From Lutibacter sp. (lineage in GTDB: Bacteria; Bacteroidota; Bacteroidia; Flavobacteriales; Flavobacteriaceae): 64,000 bases of DNA. Below are positions 38,028 through 47,220 of the stretch, piece by piece. The position numbers and the translations under genes are program-made. The notes beneath the pieces are model-generated. The model saw only the letters and a list, made by a program, of their open reading frames with translations. It had not been told where the DNA came from and did no database searches. The stretch is from contig NZ_WTAR01000030.1 in assembly GCF_013139515.1 (NCBI RefSeq), positions 1 to 64,000 on the forward strand. The letters are read 5' to 3'. The stretch's first letter is position 1, and the number at the start of each line of letters is the position of its first letter.

Positions 38028-40793
38028 ATGGAAGAAAATATTCATTCTGAAGAAGCAATTCAGAATCTTATTGATCTTTTTGGGGAAGAAGAAATAACCA
38101 AAGTTTTCAATGAGAAAGATTTCAGTCAGTACCAACAAGATCCAGTTGGTTTTATTAAAACAGAATTGAATGTAAAATATATACCTGATGACATTGTTGA
38201 GGTTTGTGAGTCTGTAAGAGATAATAAAGTAACAGTGGCACAGTCGGCAACAGGGACAGGCAAAGCTATGGTTAATGGAGTTTCTGTTTTGACTCCAAAT
38301 GGATTTAAAAATATAGAAGATTTTAAAATTGGGGATGAAATATCAAATACATATAGTGGTAAAAGCAATATAATTGGTGTTTATCCACAAGGAAAGAAAA
38401 AAAGTTGCATTATAAAATTTAACGATGGATCAGAAACAAAATGTTCTTTAGATCATACTTGGACACTGGAAGATAGAATTTCACATTTTAAAAAGAAAGA
38501 TCTTACAGTTTGGAAATTATTAAATCATGGATGGAAAACAAAAGATAACAGTGTAAGATGGAGACTTCCTAAACTTGATAAAGTTTATATGAATGAGAGA
38601 AAATATAAACTTGATCCTTATGTATTAGGTTGTTGGTTAGGTGATGGATGCAAAAATTTATCAATTATAACAAATATAGATGAAGAAGTCTGGAATGGGA
38701 TTGAAGATGCTGGATTTAAACTTTCAAGATATCAAGGTCAATCTAAAAGGGTATATGGATTGATAACAAAGTTGAAAGAATTGGGAATTAATGATAAATA
38801 TTCTTATGAAAAATATATTCCTGAAGAATATAAATATGGATCTATCAATCAAAGATTAGAATTACTGAGAGGTCTTCTTGATACTGATGGAACAATAGAC
38901 AAGAAAAATTTAACTTCTTTTTCAAGTTCTTCATACAAGCTAGCAAGTGATGTTAGATTTTTAATTAGAAGTTTAGGTGGTTTTGTAAAAAGTATTTCAA
39001 CTAAGAAAACTACACATCGTGACCATTACTTGGTTCATTTTTCTTTATTTTGTAAAGAAAAAATATTTAAAATAAAAAGAAAAGAAGAAAGAAGAAAGAA
39101 ACAAACTGAAAATAAATTTGGTGGCAGAAAATATATAACGGATATAAAATATTTAGGGGAGGAAGAGTGTACTTGTATTATGGTTGACAGTGATGATAAT
39201 TTATTTATTGTTGAAGATAGTTTTATACCAACCCATAATACCTTCGTAGCTGCTGCTCTTGCTATTTGGCATTATAAATGTTTCCCAGAAAGTCAAACAG
39301 TTGTAACTGCTGCCCCACCAGAAGAAAATATTAAATCTAAGTTATGGTCAGAGTTAGTTAGTTTTGTTCTTAAAAATAGAAGAATATTTAAGAAAGATAA
39401 GATACTAACATTAAAATTAACTGATGATATTAATTTATCTAAGATCCATGATAGTGACGATGTTGAGGTTGAAAGTGGAAAACACTTCATTATGGGAAAA
39501 CCAATTTCATCTACTGGATCAGTGGAGGAAAGAGAGTCTAAATTTTCTGGTCAACATGCGGATTGGTTGTTATTTTTATTAGATGAAGGTGATGCTATTC
39601 CAGATGAAGTTTTTCGTGGAATAGATGGATGTATGTCTAGTGATGGTGCTAGAATATTAATTATGTACAATCCTAAACGTAGGGGTGGACATGCATATAA
39701 TTTAATTAGAAAAGGATTAGCAAATGTTGTAACTCTTTCTGCTTTTAATCATCCAAATGTAACATCTGGTGAAAACCTTATCCCTGGAGCAGTAAGTAGA
39801 GATAAGGTTATAGAACGTATTCATGAATGGACAGAACCATTAAGAGAAGATGAAGAACCTGATGCTAGTTGTTTTGAAATACCTGATTTTTTAGTTGGGG
39901 CTATTGGTATTGGTGGATCTGGAAAAGAATATCCACCATTGAAAAAAGAAACAAGAAGAATTGTTGATCAACAGTTTGCATATAAAATTCTTGGTATTTA
40001 TCCTACTCAATCAAGCAATCAATTGATTTCAGAAGCATGGATTGATAATGCTGTTACAAGATGGAAACTTTATGTAGCTCAATACGGTGAAAATCCACAA
40101 GATAATGTTCGTGGTGTTTTTGGAATGGATGTAGCTGATGAAGGTGACGATAGTTGTTGTGTTTGCAAGAAGTATGGAAACTTTGTAAAGGGTTTTGATA
40201 GGTGGAGAGGGATAGATACAGATTTGTCAGCCACTAGACTATCAAAAATATATGCTAATGATGAGCCAATACAAGCTAATGTTGAATGTGATGGAATCGG
40301 TGCTGCAATTCCTCCAAAAATTAGAAGGAATCATTATTTAAAATGTGTAGGGTGTGGCAAAACTTACTTTAATGTAAAACATGTTAAATGCCCTGTATGT
40401 GAAGAAAAGATAAGACAAAGTGGTGATGAATCAAGAGAGCATTTATCTTCTGTTCTTGAAATGAAACATTTTAACATTAAAAAAGTAGTCGTTTCAACCC
40501 CTTCTAAACATAAGTGTGATCATGGAAGATTTGATAAACTTAGAGATGAATTATGGTGGGCTGTTAAAGATTGGTTGGAAAAAGACCAATCAGCAATGAT
40601 ACCAGATATTCCTGAATTAAGAGAAGAACTTTTAGTTATGGAATTTTTTGAAAGTCCACAAAATGGCAAGATAAAAGTTACAGACAAGAAAAAAATTAGA
40701 CAAAAATTAGGTAGATCATCAGATACGGCAGATAGTCTTATTCAGTGCTTCTACAATCATTTTGGCAATCCAAGAGTAAGGAATTTATTATAA
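38028..40793 (+). CDS. terL: Terminase large subunit with class 3-like intein
   Basis: A 921-aa ORF. Without residues 80-404 a 596-aa terminase remains. Walker A is SATGTGK / TFVAAALAIW, Walker B LLFLLDEGDAIP, and the coupling motif ILIMYNPKR. The nuclease domain has FGMDVADEGDDSCC, ANVECDGIGAAIPP and SSDTADSLIQCF, supplying the acidic residues of the RNase H-like centre. A CVGCGKTY...CPVCEEK zinc ribbon is inserted in the nuclease domain. It would pump DNA into the capsid with the portal encoded just downstream. Confidence 0.92.
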   Translation: MEENIHSEEAIQNLIDLFGEEEITKVFNEKDFSQYQQDPVGFIKTELNVKYIPDDIVEVCESVRDNKVTVAQSATGTGKAMVNGVSVLTPNGFKNIEDFKIGDEISNTYSGKSNIIGVYPQGKKKSCIIKFNDGSETKCSLDHTWTLEDRISHFKKKDLTVWKLLNHGWKTKDNSVRWRLPKLDKVYMNERKYKLDPYVLGCWLGDGCKNLSIITNIDEEVWNGIEDAGFKLSRYQGQSKRVYGLITKLKELGINDKYSYEKYIPEEYKYGSINQRLELLRGLLDTDGTIDKKNLTSFSSSSYKLASDVRFLIRSLGGFVKSISTKKTTHRDHYLVHFSLFCKEKIFKIKRKEERRKKQTENKFGGRKYITDIKYLGEEECTCIMVDSDDNLFIVEDSFIPTHNTFVAAALAIWHYKCFPESQTVVTAAPPEENIKSKLWSELVSFVLKNRRIFKKDKILTLKLTDDINLSKIHDSDDVEVESGKHFIMGKPISSTGSVEERESKFSGQHADWLLFLLDEGDAIPDEVFRGIDGCMSSDGARILIMYNPKRRGGHAYNLIRKGLANVVTLSAFNHPNVTSGENLIPGAVSRDKVIERIHEWTEPLREDEEPDASCFEIPDFLVGAIGIGGSGKEYPPLKKETRRIVDQQFAYKILGIYPTQSSNQLISEAWIDNAVTRWKLYVAQYGENPQDNVRGVFGMDVADEGDDSCCVCKKYGNFVKGFDRWRGIDTDLSATRLSKIYANDEPIQANVECDGIGAAIPPKIRRNHYLKCVGCGKTYFNVKHVKCPVCEEKIRQSGDESREHLSSVLEMKHFNIKKVVVSTPSKHKCDHGRFDKLRDELWWAVKDWLEKDQSAMIPDIPELREELLVMEFFESPQNGKIKVTDKKKIRQKLGRSSDTADSLIQCFYNHFGNPRVRNLL
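38265..39239 (+). mobile_element. Class 3-like LAGLIDADG intein in the terminase P-loop
   Basis: Residues 80-404 (325 aa), AMVNGVSVLTPNG to FIPTHN, with Thr +1. Residue 1 is Ala rather than Cys or Ser. A Trp follows the block B His (CSLDHTW, W145), a Cys sits in block F (CTCIMVD, C383) and Thr is +1: this is the W-C-T triplet of class 3 inteins, which splice via the internal Cys. Endonuclease blocks DPYVLGCWLGDG and LELLRGLLDTDG are intact and about 70 residues apart, so homing activity is plausible. Confidence 0.85.
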
Positions 40794-42157
40794 TGAATAT
40801 ATTTGGGCTTGAAATAAAAAGAGCACTTAGAAGTAAAAGAAAGAATAATCTATTATCTAATTTTTTATGGCCTTGGCAATACAACAGGAGTTTGTTTGCT
40901 GATGAAGATTATCATTCAATGGTTGAGGAATTTAAAAGTTGGACATATATTTGTTCAATGAGAAATGCTACAACTTGCGCTCAAGTCCCTTTAAGACTTT
41001 ATGTTGCAAAAGATAAAACTATTGGTAAGATTAGGGGTTATGATACAAAAAAAGTTTCTAAATCTGTAGATGCAGAGATTAGAGAATGTTCTAGTTTAAG
41101 CAATATAGAACCTATTAGAAAAGCAATCGAATTTGAAGAAGTTTTAGAACATCCTTTCTTAACTTTAAAAAAGCAAGTAAATCCATTTACAAATAACTTT
41201 GATTTAATGGAAAAATCACAATTATTTCTTGAGCTTACAGGGAATGATTTTTGGTATATTGTGGAAGATAAATTTGGTGTTCCTAGAGAGATATGGACAA
41301 TCCCTCCTCAAAATTGCAAGATAGTTCCCCATCCAACAAAATTTATTTCAGGTTATAATTATATAAAAGGAAGTAAAACAGTAGAATTAACTGAAAAAGA
41401 TATTATTCATTTTAAATTCCCAAATCCTAAAAGTCACTACTATGGATTTTCACCATTATCTGCAATTAAAGATCAGATCATGATAGATGGTTCAATTAAT
41501 GATTATGAAAATGCTTTATTTCAAAATATGGGAAGATTAGATGGTGTTTTTGAAACAGATGAAGACTTAGGAGATATAGAGTTTGAAAGATTGAAAGGTG
41601 AAATTAGCCAATCATTTAGTGGTACTGAAAATGCTGGCAAAGCTCCATTACTTTCAAATGGTGTTCATTATAAACCATTTGGTCTTGCTCCTAAAGAAAT
41701 GTCTTATATAAATGGTAGAGGGAAAATAAAAGAAATAATTTCTAATGCATATGGGCAAAGTTTAGGTATGTATGATCGTGAATCTAATCGTGCAAACACT
41801 GAAATGTCATATTATATTTATGCAAAGGATACTATCCAACCTAGATTAAAAAGAAAAGAAGAAAAAATAAATGAGAAATTGATTCCTAGATATGATGGTC
41901 GTTTGTTTGTAAAATATGATAATCCTGTTCCAACTGATAAAATATTTGATCTTGAACAAAGAAGTAAACATGTTCTCACTGGAATTGAATCTATTAATGA
42001 AGCTAGAAAAGGTATTAATTTAGAACCATTTGGCCCTGAATATGATACTCCTTTAGTTCCTGTAAATATGACAACAATTGAAAGATTGATTGCTGGAGAT
42101 TCTGAAGATAATAATGTTATCAGTGATATTGACAAGATAAAAGAATTACTTAAATAA
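40793..42157 (+). CDS. Portal protein (HK97 type)
   Basis: A 454-aa protein; the ATG at 40793 overlaps the terL stop and is better than the track start. SWTYICSMRNATTCAQVPLR, the ELTGNDFWYIVEDKFG strand, FKFPNPKSHYYGFSPLSAIK and RANTEMSYYIYAKDTIQP are characteristic of HK97-family portals. Twelve copies form the DNA gate and connector at one capsid vertex. Confidence 0.9.
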   Translation: MNIFGLEIKRALRSKRKNNLLSNFLWPWQYNRSLFADEDYHSMVEEFKSWTYICSMRNATTCAQVPLRLYVAKDKTIGKIRGYDTKKVSKSVDAEIRECSSLSNIEPIRKAIEFEEVLEHPFLTLKKQVNPFTNNFDLMEKSQLFLELTGNDFWYIVEDKFGVPREIWTIPPQNCKIVPHPTKFISGYNYIKGSKTVELTEKDIIHFKFPNPKSHYYGFSPLSAIKDQIMIDGSINDYENALFQNMGRLDGVFETDEDLGDIEFERLKGEISQSFSGTENAGKAPLLSNGVHYKPFGLAPKEMSYINGRGKIKEIISNAYGQSLGMYDRESNRANTEMSYYIYAKDTIQPRLKRKEEKINEKLIPRYDGRLFVKYDNPVPTDKIFDLEQRSKHVLTGIESINEARKGINLEPFGPEYDTPLVPVNMTTIERLIAGDSEDNNVISDIDKIKELLK

Positions 42158-42170
42158 AAGGGGAAGTATT

Positions 42171-43454
42171 TTGTCCGACATTTTAAAGAATCAAAAGCAA
42201 AAAAAAGTAGTTGAGGCATTTCTTAATTACAATAGAAACAAATTTAAGGCAGCAGAATCAATTGGAATGCCTAGAACAACATTTAGAAGATTTTTAGACA
42301 AAGCTTTTAACAATCCTGTCTTTAAAGATCTTTTAAAATCAAATACCCCTGATTTAAATAAAGATACAAAGGTCGAAGATATTAATATAGGGCCAAATAG
42401 ACAAGTAATAACATCTTCACATAAAATAAGAACATTAAAAGAATTAATTCATTATTGTAAGATTGATCTTAATATTTGGGATATTAAAAAGCATGTTATT
42501 AATTCATGGGGATCTGCTACTAATAAAAGTTTCCAAGTAAAAGTTTGGTTATCTGAAAAGGATAATAAACTAACAATAGAGGATATTAAAAAAGAATTTA
42601 AAGATTACTCAACAAAATATTCTCCAGTTTATAAAGATATTAAATATGATATAGCTAAAACTGGTAATGCTGCTGAGATTGCAATTCACGATTTACATTT
42701 TGGATCATTGTGTTGGTCAAAAGAAACAGGGGCAAATTATGATATAAAAATTGCAGAAGAAATGTTTATGGATGCTGTATATGATTTATATAATAAAATA
42801 AAACCATTTTCTCCTGAAGAGATTATTTTTCCAATTGGATCTGATTTTTTTAATGTAAATTCAAAATTAAATATAACTGCAAACAATACATATCAAGATG
42901 AAGATTGTAGGTGGCAAAAAACATTTATATATGGAAGAAGAATGGTTGTTTCAGGTGTTGATGTATTGAGCAAGCTTGCTCCTGTTAAATTGGTTGTAAT
43001 CCCTGGAAATCATGATGAAGAAAGATCTTTTTATCTTGGAGATTCTTTAGAATCTTGGTATAGACTTTCTAAAAATGTAACTGTTGATAATACTCCAACT
43101 CCAAGAAAGTATTGGGATTGGGGTGATTGTCTTATTGGATTTACACATGGAAGTGATGAGGTAAAAGGGACACTACCAATAATTATGGCAACTGAAGTTC
43201 CTAAAATGTGGTCAGTTTCAAAATTTAGAGAGTGGCATACCGGACATTTGCATCATAAAGCAACAAAATCATATGATTATGCAACAGAACAAAATGGTAT
43301 AAGAGAAAGAATATTACCTTCCCTTGCATCTACTGATTCTTGGCATAAAAAGAAAGGGTATAGTGGACTTCGTTCTGCTGAAGCATATATATGGAATAAA
43401 AAAAGTGGTAATGAAGCAAGATTGTCACATTATCCATTAAAGTATGATAAATAA
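42171..43454 (+). CDS. HTH-metallophosphoesterase in the head cluster
   Basis: A 427-aa protein from a TTG after AGGGGAAG. An N-terminal helix-turn-helix (FKAAESIGMPRTTFRRFLDK) and middle region precede a calcineurin-like domain from about 165: AIHDLHFGS, PIGSDFFNVN, VIPGNHDEER, GFTHGSDEVK and HTGHLHH. The metal-binding residues are mostly present. Such proteins are encoded between portal and protease in several phages; function unknown, perhaps nucleic acid processing during packaging. Confidence 0.82.
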   Translation: MSDILKNQKQKKVVEAFLNYNRNKFKAAESIGMPRTTFRRFLDKAFNNPVFKDLLKSNTPDLNKDTKVEDINIGPNRQVITSSHKIRTLKELIHYCKIDLNIWDIKKHVINSWGSATNKSFQVKVWLSEKDNKLTIEDIKKEFKDYSTKYSPVYKDIKYDIAKTGNAAEIAIHDLHFGSLCWSKETGANYDIKIAEEMFMDAVYDLYNKIKPFSPEEIIFPIGSDFFNVNSKLNITANNTYQDEDCRWQKTFIYGRRMVVSGVDVLSKLAPVKLVVIPGNHDEERSFYLGDSLESWYRLSKNVTVDNTPTPRKYWDWGDCLIGFTHGSDEVKGTLPIIMATEVPKMWSVSKFREWHTGHLHHKATKSYDYATEQNGIRERILPSLASTDSWHKKKGYSGLRSAEAYIWNKKSGNEARLSHYPLKYDK

Positions 43455-43459
43455 AATAT

Positions 43460-43536
43460 TGCAGGGAGGATGTTGGTATTCCGGTCTTGTCTCATAAGCA
43501 AGTGCTTCATCAGTTCAATTCTGATCCCTGCATCCA
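43460..43536 (+). tRNA. trnM: tRNA-Met (anticodon CAT) with encoded CCA
   Basis: The acceptor stem TGCAGGG/CCCTGCA is perfect, followed by discriminator T and an encoded CCA. The anticodon arm is CTTGT-CTCATAA-GCAAG with CAT at 43493-43495; the T arm is ATCAG-TTCAATT-CTGAT. The D arm is weak: only GGA/TCC can pair around TTGGTA. A CAT anticodon could also be Ile2 after lysidine modification. It lies six bases after the phosphoesterase stop in the capsid operon. Confidence 0.85.
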
Positions 43537-43554
43537 AAATTTAAAAAGGAAAAA

Positions 43555-43770
43555 ATGACATATTTAGTTAAAGTTAGAAATTATGAAACTGGAATTAAAC
43601 CTATTTTTTTTAACAATTGCCCTAAATATAAATTTGAAGATAAAACAGATCTATGTTTTGATGGTATTAATTATTGCGAGTCTATAACAAATAAAAGTTT
43701 ATATGAGAATCGTGGAAATTATGGATTAATTCAATGTGAATATAATGGAGGATGTAATGGTAGAAAATAA
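43555..43770 (+). CDS. Hypothetical Cys-containing protein
   Basis: A 71-aa protein, MTYLVKVRNYETGIKPIFFN, with Cys at NNCPKYK, DLCFDGINYCES and IQCEYNGGC. AAAGGAAAA ribosome site. It overlaps the protease start. Function unknown. Confidence 0.6.
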   Translation: MTYLVKVRNYETGIKPIFFNNCPKYKFEDKTDLCFDGINYCESITNKSLYENRGNYGLIQCEYNGGCNGRK

Positions 43771-45196
43771 AAAGGTTTTTGTCGTAGCTGAAAAGAAGGA
43801 AGTAAATGATGAAGAAAGAAGTGTTGTTTGCTATGCAAGCACTGAAACAGTTGATCGTCATGGAGAGATGATTCTTGCATCAGCTTGGACTGAAAAAGGG
43901 ATGGAAGATTATAGAAAAAATCCAGTAATTCTATTAAATCATGATTATTATTCCCTACCTGTTGGTAAATCTATGTGGCAGAAAGTTGATTCTAAAGGAT
44001 TGATCTTTAAAATTCAATTTGCCGATACAGATACTGGCAATGAATTATATAAATTATATTCAACTGGAATGATGAACTCATTTTCTGTTGGATTTCGTGC
44101 ATTAGAGAGATACGATAATGAAAAAGAACAAAAATATGCTGATAAGAATGGTAAAGTCCCTCATACTGTTTATACAGAATGTGAGCTTTATGAATTATCT
44201 TGTGTAACTATTCCTGCAAACCAGGATGCAAATATAATTAGGTCATTTAAATCATTTATTGATACTGATTTTAAATCCGATGAATTAATTAAATTTGCAG
44301 CAGAAATTAAATCTTCTGAAAAATATATTGAAATAACTAAAACAATTGATGATGAAGATATTAAACCAAAAATTGTTGGAAAAATTGATCCAGAAACTGG
44401 TGAAAAAATCCTAATTGATGAAGATAATAAAGAAAAGAAAACAACCATTACTATTGAAGTCGATGATGAAGTTGATGATATTGTAGAGGATGGTATTGAT
44501 GATGAATATATTCATATGGTTTTAATTGAAGCATCACTTTTTGAAACAGAATCATTAAGAAGTATTAATATTTCTGAAGATAAGGGAATTAAAGCTATTA
44601 TTGGTTCATTGATTGAAGGTGGAAATACAAGAGTTCAAAAATATATGTTTGACAAAGGAATGTGGGATGTTACAAAAGCTGAAACATGGACTAATGAACA
44701 TAAGGATATTAATGATGCTGATTTCATAGTAAGGGATGATACTATTGATCTTGAAGAGAAATTTGGTGTTTGTGATTGTGGTGATGATTGTGAAGGTGAT
44801 TGTGATGAATTTAAAAAAATTGATACTTTAGATGAACTGTCAGATATTTTAAAAGAATACATTGATGATCAAATAACCGAAAAATTTAAGTTATTTGAGG
44901 AAGTTACCGATAAGAAAGAAATGAATGAGTTAAATAAAACTCTTATTGATTCAATTGATGATCTTAAAAATGATATTAATAAGAGATTGCCTGTTCCACT
45001 TGAAGAAAAAATTCTTGAACTTGAAGAAGTAGAAGAAAAAACTTTAGAAATTGTAGAAAAAGAAGTTGAATTTAATATTGAAGATATTTCAAAAACAGTA
45101 CAAAAAACTATTTTAGATGCTGTTGAAAAAAATAAAGAATCTTCAACTAATATTTTAAAAGAAAGGTTAATGAAATTTAAAGGTCAAATATTTTAA
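43757..45196 (+). CDS. Prohead protease with long acidic scaffold-like extension
   Basis: A 479-aa protein from the ATG after GGAGG. The first about 165 residues are an HK97-type prohead protease: VVCYASTETVDRHGEMILAS, catalytic His in LLNHDYYSLPVGK (H62), Ser in MMNSFSVGF (about S110), then ELYELSCVTIPAN. A 300-residue acidic extension with IEASLFETESLRSINI, a Cys/Asp motif CDCGDDCEGDCDEF and coiled coils follows and probably acts as an internal scaffold that is cut during maturation. The capsid gene is next. Confidence 0.88.
   Translation: MVENKKVFVVAEKKEVNDEERSVVCYASTETVDRHGEMILASAWTEKGMEDYRKNPVILLNHDYYSLPVGKSMWQKVDSKGLIFKIQFADTDTGNELYKLYSTGMMNSFSVGFRALERYDNEKEQKYADKNGKVPHTVYTECELYELSCVTIPANQDANIIRSFKSFIDTDFKSDELIKFAAEIKSSEKYIEITKTIDDEDIKPKIVGKIDPETGEKILIDEDNKEKKTTITIEVDDEVDDIVEDGIDDEYIHMVLIEASLFETESLRSINISEDKGIKAIIGSLIEGGNTRVQKYMFDKGMWDVTKAETWTNEHKDINDADFIVRDDTIDLEEKFGVCDCGDDCEGDCDEFKKIDTLDELSDILKEYIDDQITEKFKLFEEVTDKKEMNELNKTLIDSIDDLKNDINKRLPVPLEEKILELEEVEEKTLEIVEKEVEFNIEDISKTVQKTILDAVEKNKESSTNILKERLMKFKGQIF
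44887..44913 (+). promoter_or_regulatory. Possible intragenic sigma28-type promoter upstream of capsid
   Basis: TAAGTTAT, 11-base spacer, ACCGATAA (or TTAAGTTA with 12), inside the protease gene about 370 bases before the capsid start. The -10 block is good; location in coding DNA lowers certainty. Confidence 0.35.
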
Positions 45197-45282
45197 TTTA
45201 CTAGAGATGTTTAGAGACATTAGGTAGATTTTTTTATTGATCAATTTAAGTATTTAATTAAAAACTTATAAAGGAGTTTAAT

Positions 45283-46560
45283 ATGGGCGAAGAAGCTAAA
45301 AATAAAATGACTATGGAAGATCTTACTAAAACTATTGGCGAAGTTGCAGAAAAAGCTATTGAAACTGCAATGGAAGGGCATAACGAAAAACTTGCAACTG
45401 ATATTGATGAAAAACTTAATAAATTTGCAGAAGATTTTACAAGTAAAATTAAAGTTGGCTTGGAAGGTGAAGCAGAGAAAGATCCTAAAGCTGGTTTTAA
45501 ATCACTTTCTCATTTTGCAGTAGATGTTGCTAATGCTGCTCGTTCTGGTCATCGTAAGATTTCCAAAGAGCTTGGTAATTGGGATGAAGTTGTAACTTCA
45601 AAAGCTGCTGGAACACCATCACAGAATGTGACTGATGGTGAAGCTGGTGGTTATCTTGTACCTGAAGAGTTCCGTACAAATCTTCTCGTAGCTGCTGAAG
45701 AGAAAAATGAACTTATGGGAAGATCAACAAGAATTCCTATGCAGTCAAGTTCTGTTCGTATTCCATACGTTAATGGTTTTGATAAATCAGGTGGTCTTGT
45801 TTATGGTAATGTTCAATGGTTGTGGACTGATGAAGAAGAAACCCGAACAGCTAAAAATGTTAAGTTTGGTTATGTAAACCTTAACCTTAATAAACTTGCT
45901 GGTATGGCATATGTTTCTGATGAAATCATCAAATTCTCCCCTATGTCTATTACAAATTTGCTTCAGAGAGGTTTCACTGATGGTTTCAACTTTGAAATGA
46001 ATCGTGTAATCCTTAAAGGTTCTGGTGCTGGACAACCTCAAGGTATTTTGAATTCTCCTGCATTTGTTTCTCAGGCTAAAGAAACTGGTCAGGGAGCAGA
46101 TACTATTGTTTGGGAAAATATCATTAATATGTATTCTCGTCTTTATGATAAATCTAGTGCTGTTTGGGTCTGCAATCCTGATACACTTCCACAGTTAGCT
46201 TCTATGAGTCTTGCTGTCGGTACAGGTGGCGTTGCTGTTTATATGCCAGCAGGGGGAGCTTCAGGAAAACCTTTTGATACACTCATGGGTTTACCGATTG
46301 TCTGGAATCATCACGCAAAAACTGTTGGTGATGAAGGTGATATAGTTCTTGCCGATATGAGTCAGTATTTGCTTGGTATGTTGGCTGGAAATGAAGGGAG
46401 TAAATTTGACTCTTCTCTCCATTTCAAATTTGATACAGACCAGGAAACTTTTAAATGGACTGTATATATGGCTGGACAATCTTGGTGGCCTTCAGCCTTG
46501 ACTCCTGCTGAGAGTTCAACTACTCTTAGTCCTTTTATTGGATTAGCAGCTAGAACATAA
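45283..46560 (+). CDS. Major capsid protein (HK97 fold)
   Basis: A 425-aa protein. An N-terminal helical delta-like domain (to about 100) is followed by the HK97 core: GEAGGYLVPEEFRTNLLVAA, RIPMQSSSVRIPYV, DEIIKFSPMSITNLLQ, GSGAGQPQGILNSPAFV and VWVCNPDTLPQLASM. Codon use is richer in C-ending codons than its neighbours, as expected for the most expressed gene. AAAGGAG ribosome site, terminator after the gene. Confidence 0.95.
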   Translation: MGEEAKNKMTMEDLTKTIGEVAEKAIETAMEGHNEKLATDIDEKLNKFAEDFTSKIKVGLEGEAEKDPKAGFKSLSHFAVDVANAARSGHRKISKELGNWDEVVTSKAAGTPSQNVTDGEAGGYLVPEEFRTNLLVAAEEKNELMGRSTRIPMQSSSVRIPYVNGFDKSGGLVYGNVQWLWTDEEETRTAKNVKFGYVNLNLNKLAGMAYVSDEIIKFSPMSITNLLQRGFTDGFNFEMNRVILKGSGAGQPQGILNSPAFVSQAKETGQGADTIVWENIINMYSRLYDKSSAVWVCNPDTLPQLASMSLAVGTGGVAVYMPAGGASGKPFDTLMGLPIVWNHHAKTVGDEGDIVLADMSQYLLGMLAGNEGSKFDSSLHFKFDTDQETFKWTVYMAGQSWWPSALTPAESSTTLSPFIGLAART

Positions 46561-46573
46561 TAGGTTTTTAAAT

Positions 46574-46636
46574 TTGGATGGATAGGTTGATCGCTGAAAG
46601 TGAAGAATCCCCACTTCATTTCCATCCAATCTTTTT
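46574..46636 (+). terminator. Terminator after the capsid gene
   Basis: TTGGATGGA pairs with TCCATCCAA around an inner AAGTG/CACTT hairpin, followed by CTTTTT. It would give high monocistronic capsid mRNA. Confidence 0.75.
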
Positions 46637-46684
46637 AAAAGGGGTATAAATATATAATTTAAAAATTCTTATGGAGGATTTAAT

Positions 46685-47164
46685 ATGAAAGATAGATTTT
46701 TTCAGAATATTCATGTAGTAAATGCACTTCCTGCTTTATCAATAGCTGATGATTTTTTTGATGTTGGAACATCAGCTATTACCGACATTGTTAATTTGTC
46801 AAATTATGATCGTGCAACATTTATTATGCAATTAGGAGCAGGAGCAACTGGAACTGGTACAATCACTATTGAAAGTTGTGATGATGTTTCAGCATCAACA
46901 GCAACAGCTATTACTTTTGATGCTTGGAAATCTACAACAAGTGATGTTTGGAGTGATAGAACATCTCAAGCTAGTTTTGCAACAACTGCTGGTGCTGGAG
47001 CTACTTATGCATTTGAAGTAAATGCTTCTGAACTTAGTGGAACTGATAAATTTGTACGTCTAAAAGCTCTTGAGCTTGTTAATGGTGCTGTAACTGGAAA
47101 CATCATATGCATTCTTTCTAATGCACGTTATATGCATGAAGTAAAACAAACTGCAATTGTATAA
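46685..47164 (+). CDS. Putative capsid decoration protein
   Basis: A 159-aa Ala/Thr/Ser-rich, beta-type protein, MKDRFFQNIHVVNALPALSI, with LGAGATGTGTITIESCDDVS. Position right after the capsid gene and its own terminator suggest a highly made head protein such as a cement protein. No sequence family is recognised. Confidence 0.6.
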   Translation: MKDRFFQNIHVVNALPALSIADDFFDVGTSAITDIVNLSNYDRATFIMQLGAGATGTGTITIESCDDVSASTATAITFDAWKSTTSDVWSDRTSQASFATTAGAGATYAFEVNASELSGTDKFVRLKALELVNGAVTGNIICILSNARYMHEVKQTAIV

Positions 47165-47174
47165 AGTAATTGAT

Positions 47175-47207
47175 TAAGGGTGTTGAAATATACACCCTTA
47201 GTTTTTT
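47175..47207 (+). terminator. Rho-independent terminator
   Basis: TAAGGGTGT / ACACCCTTA (9 bp) with an 8-base loop, then GTTTTTT. It follows the decoration-like gene. Confidence 0.85.
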
Positions 47208-47220
47208 ATAAGGGGAAATT

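Noticed and set aside
44000-44045. GCCGATAC in the protease gene as a promoter
   Set aside because: No -35-like block at the right distance and the final base pair of the -10 differs.
45240-45275. Sigma28-type promoter directly before the capsid gene
   Set aside because: A TTAAGTAT block is present, but 10-11 bases later the sequence is ACTTATAA/CTTATAAA, lacking the CCGATA core.
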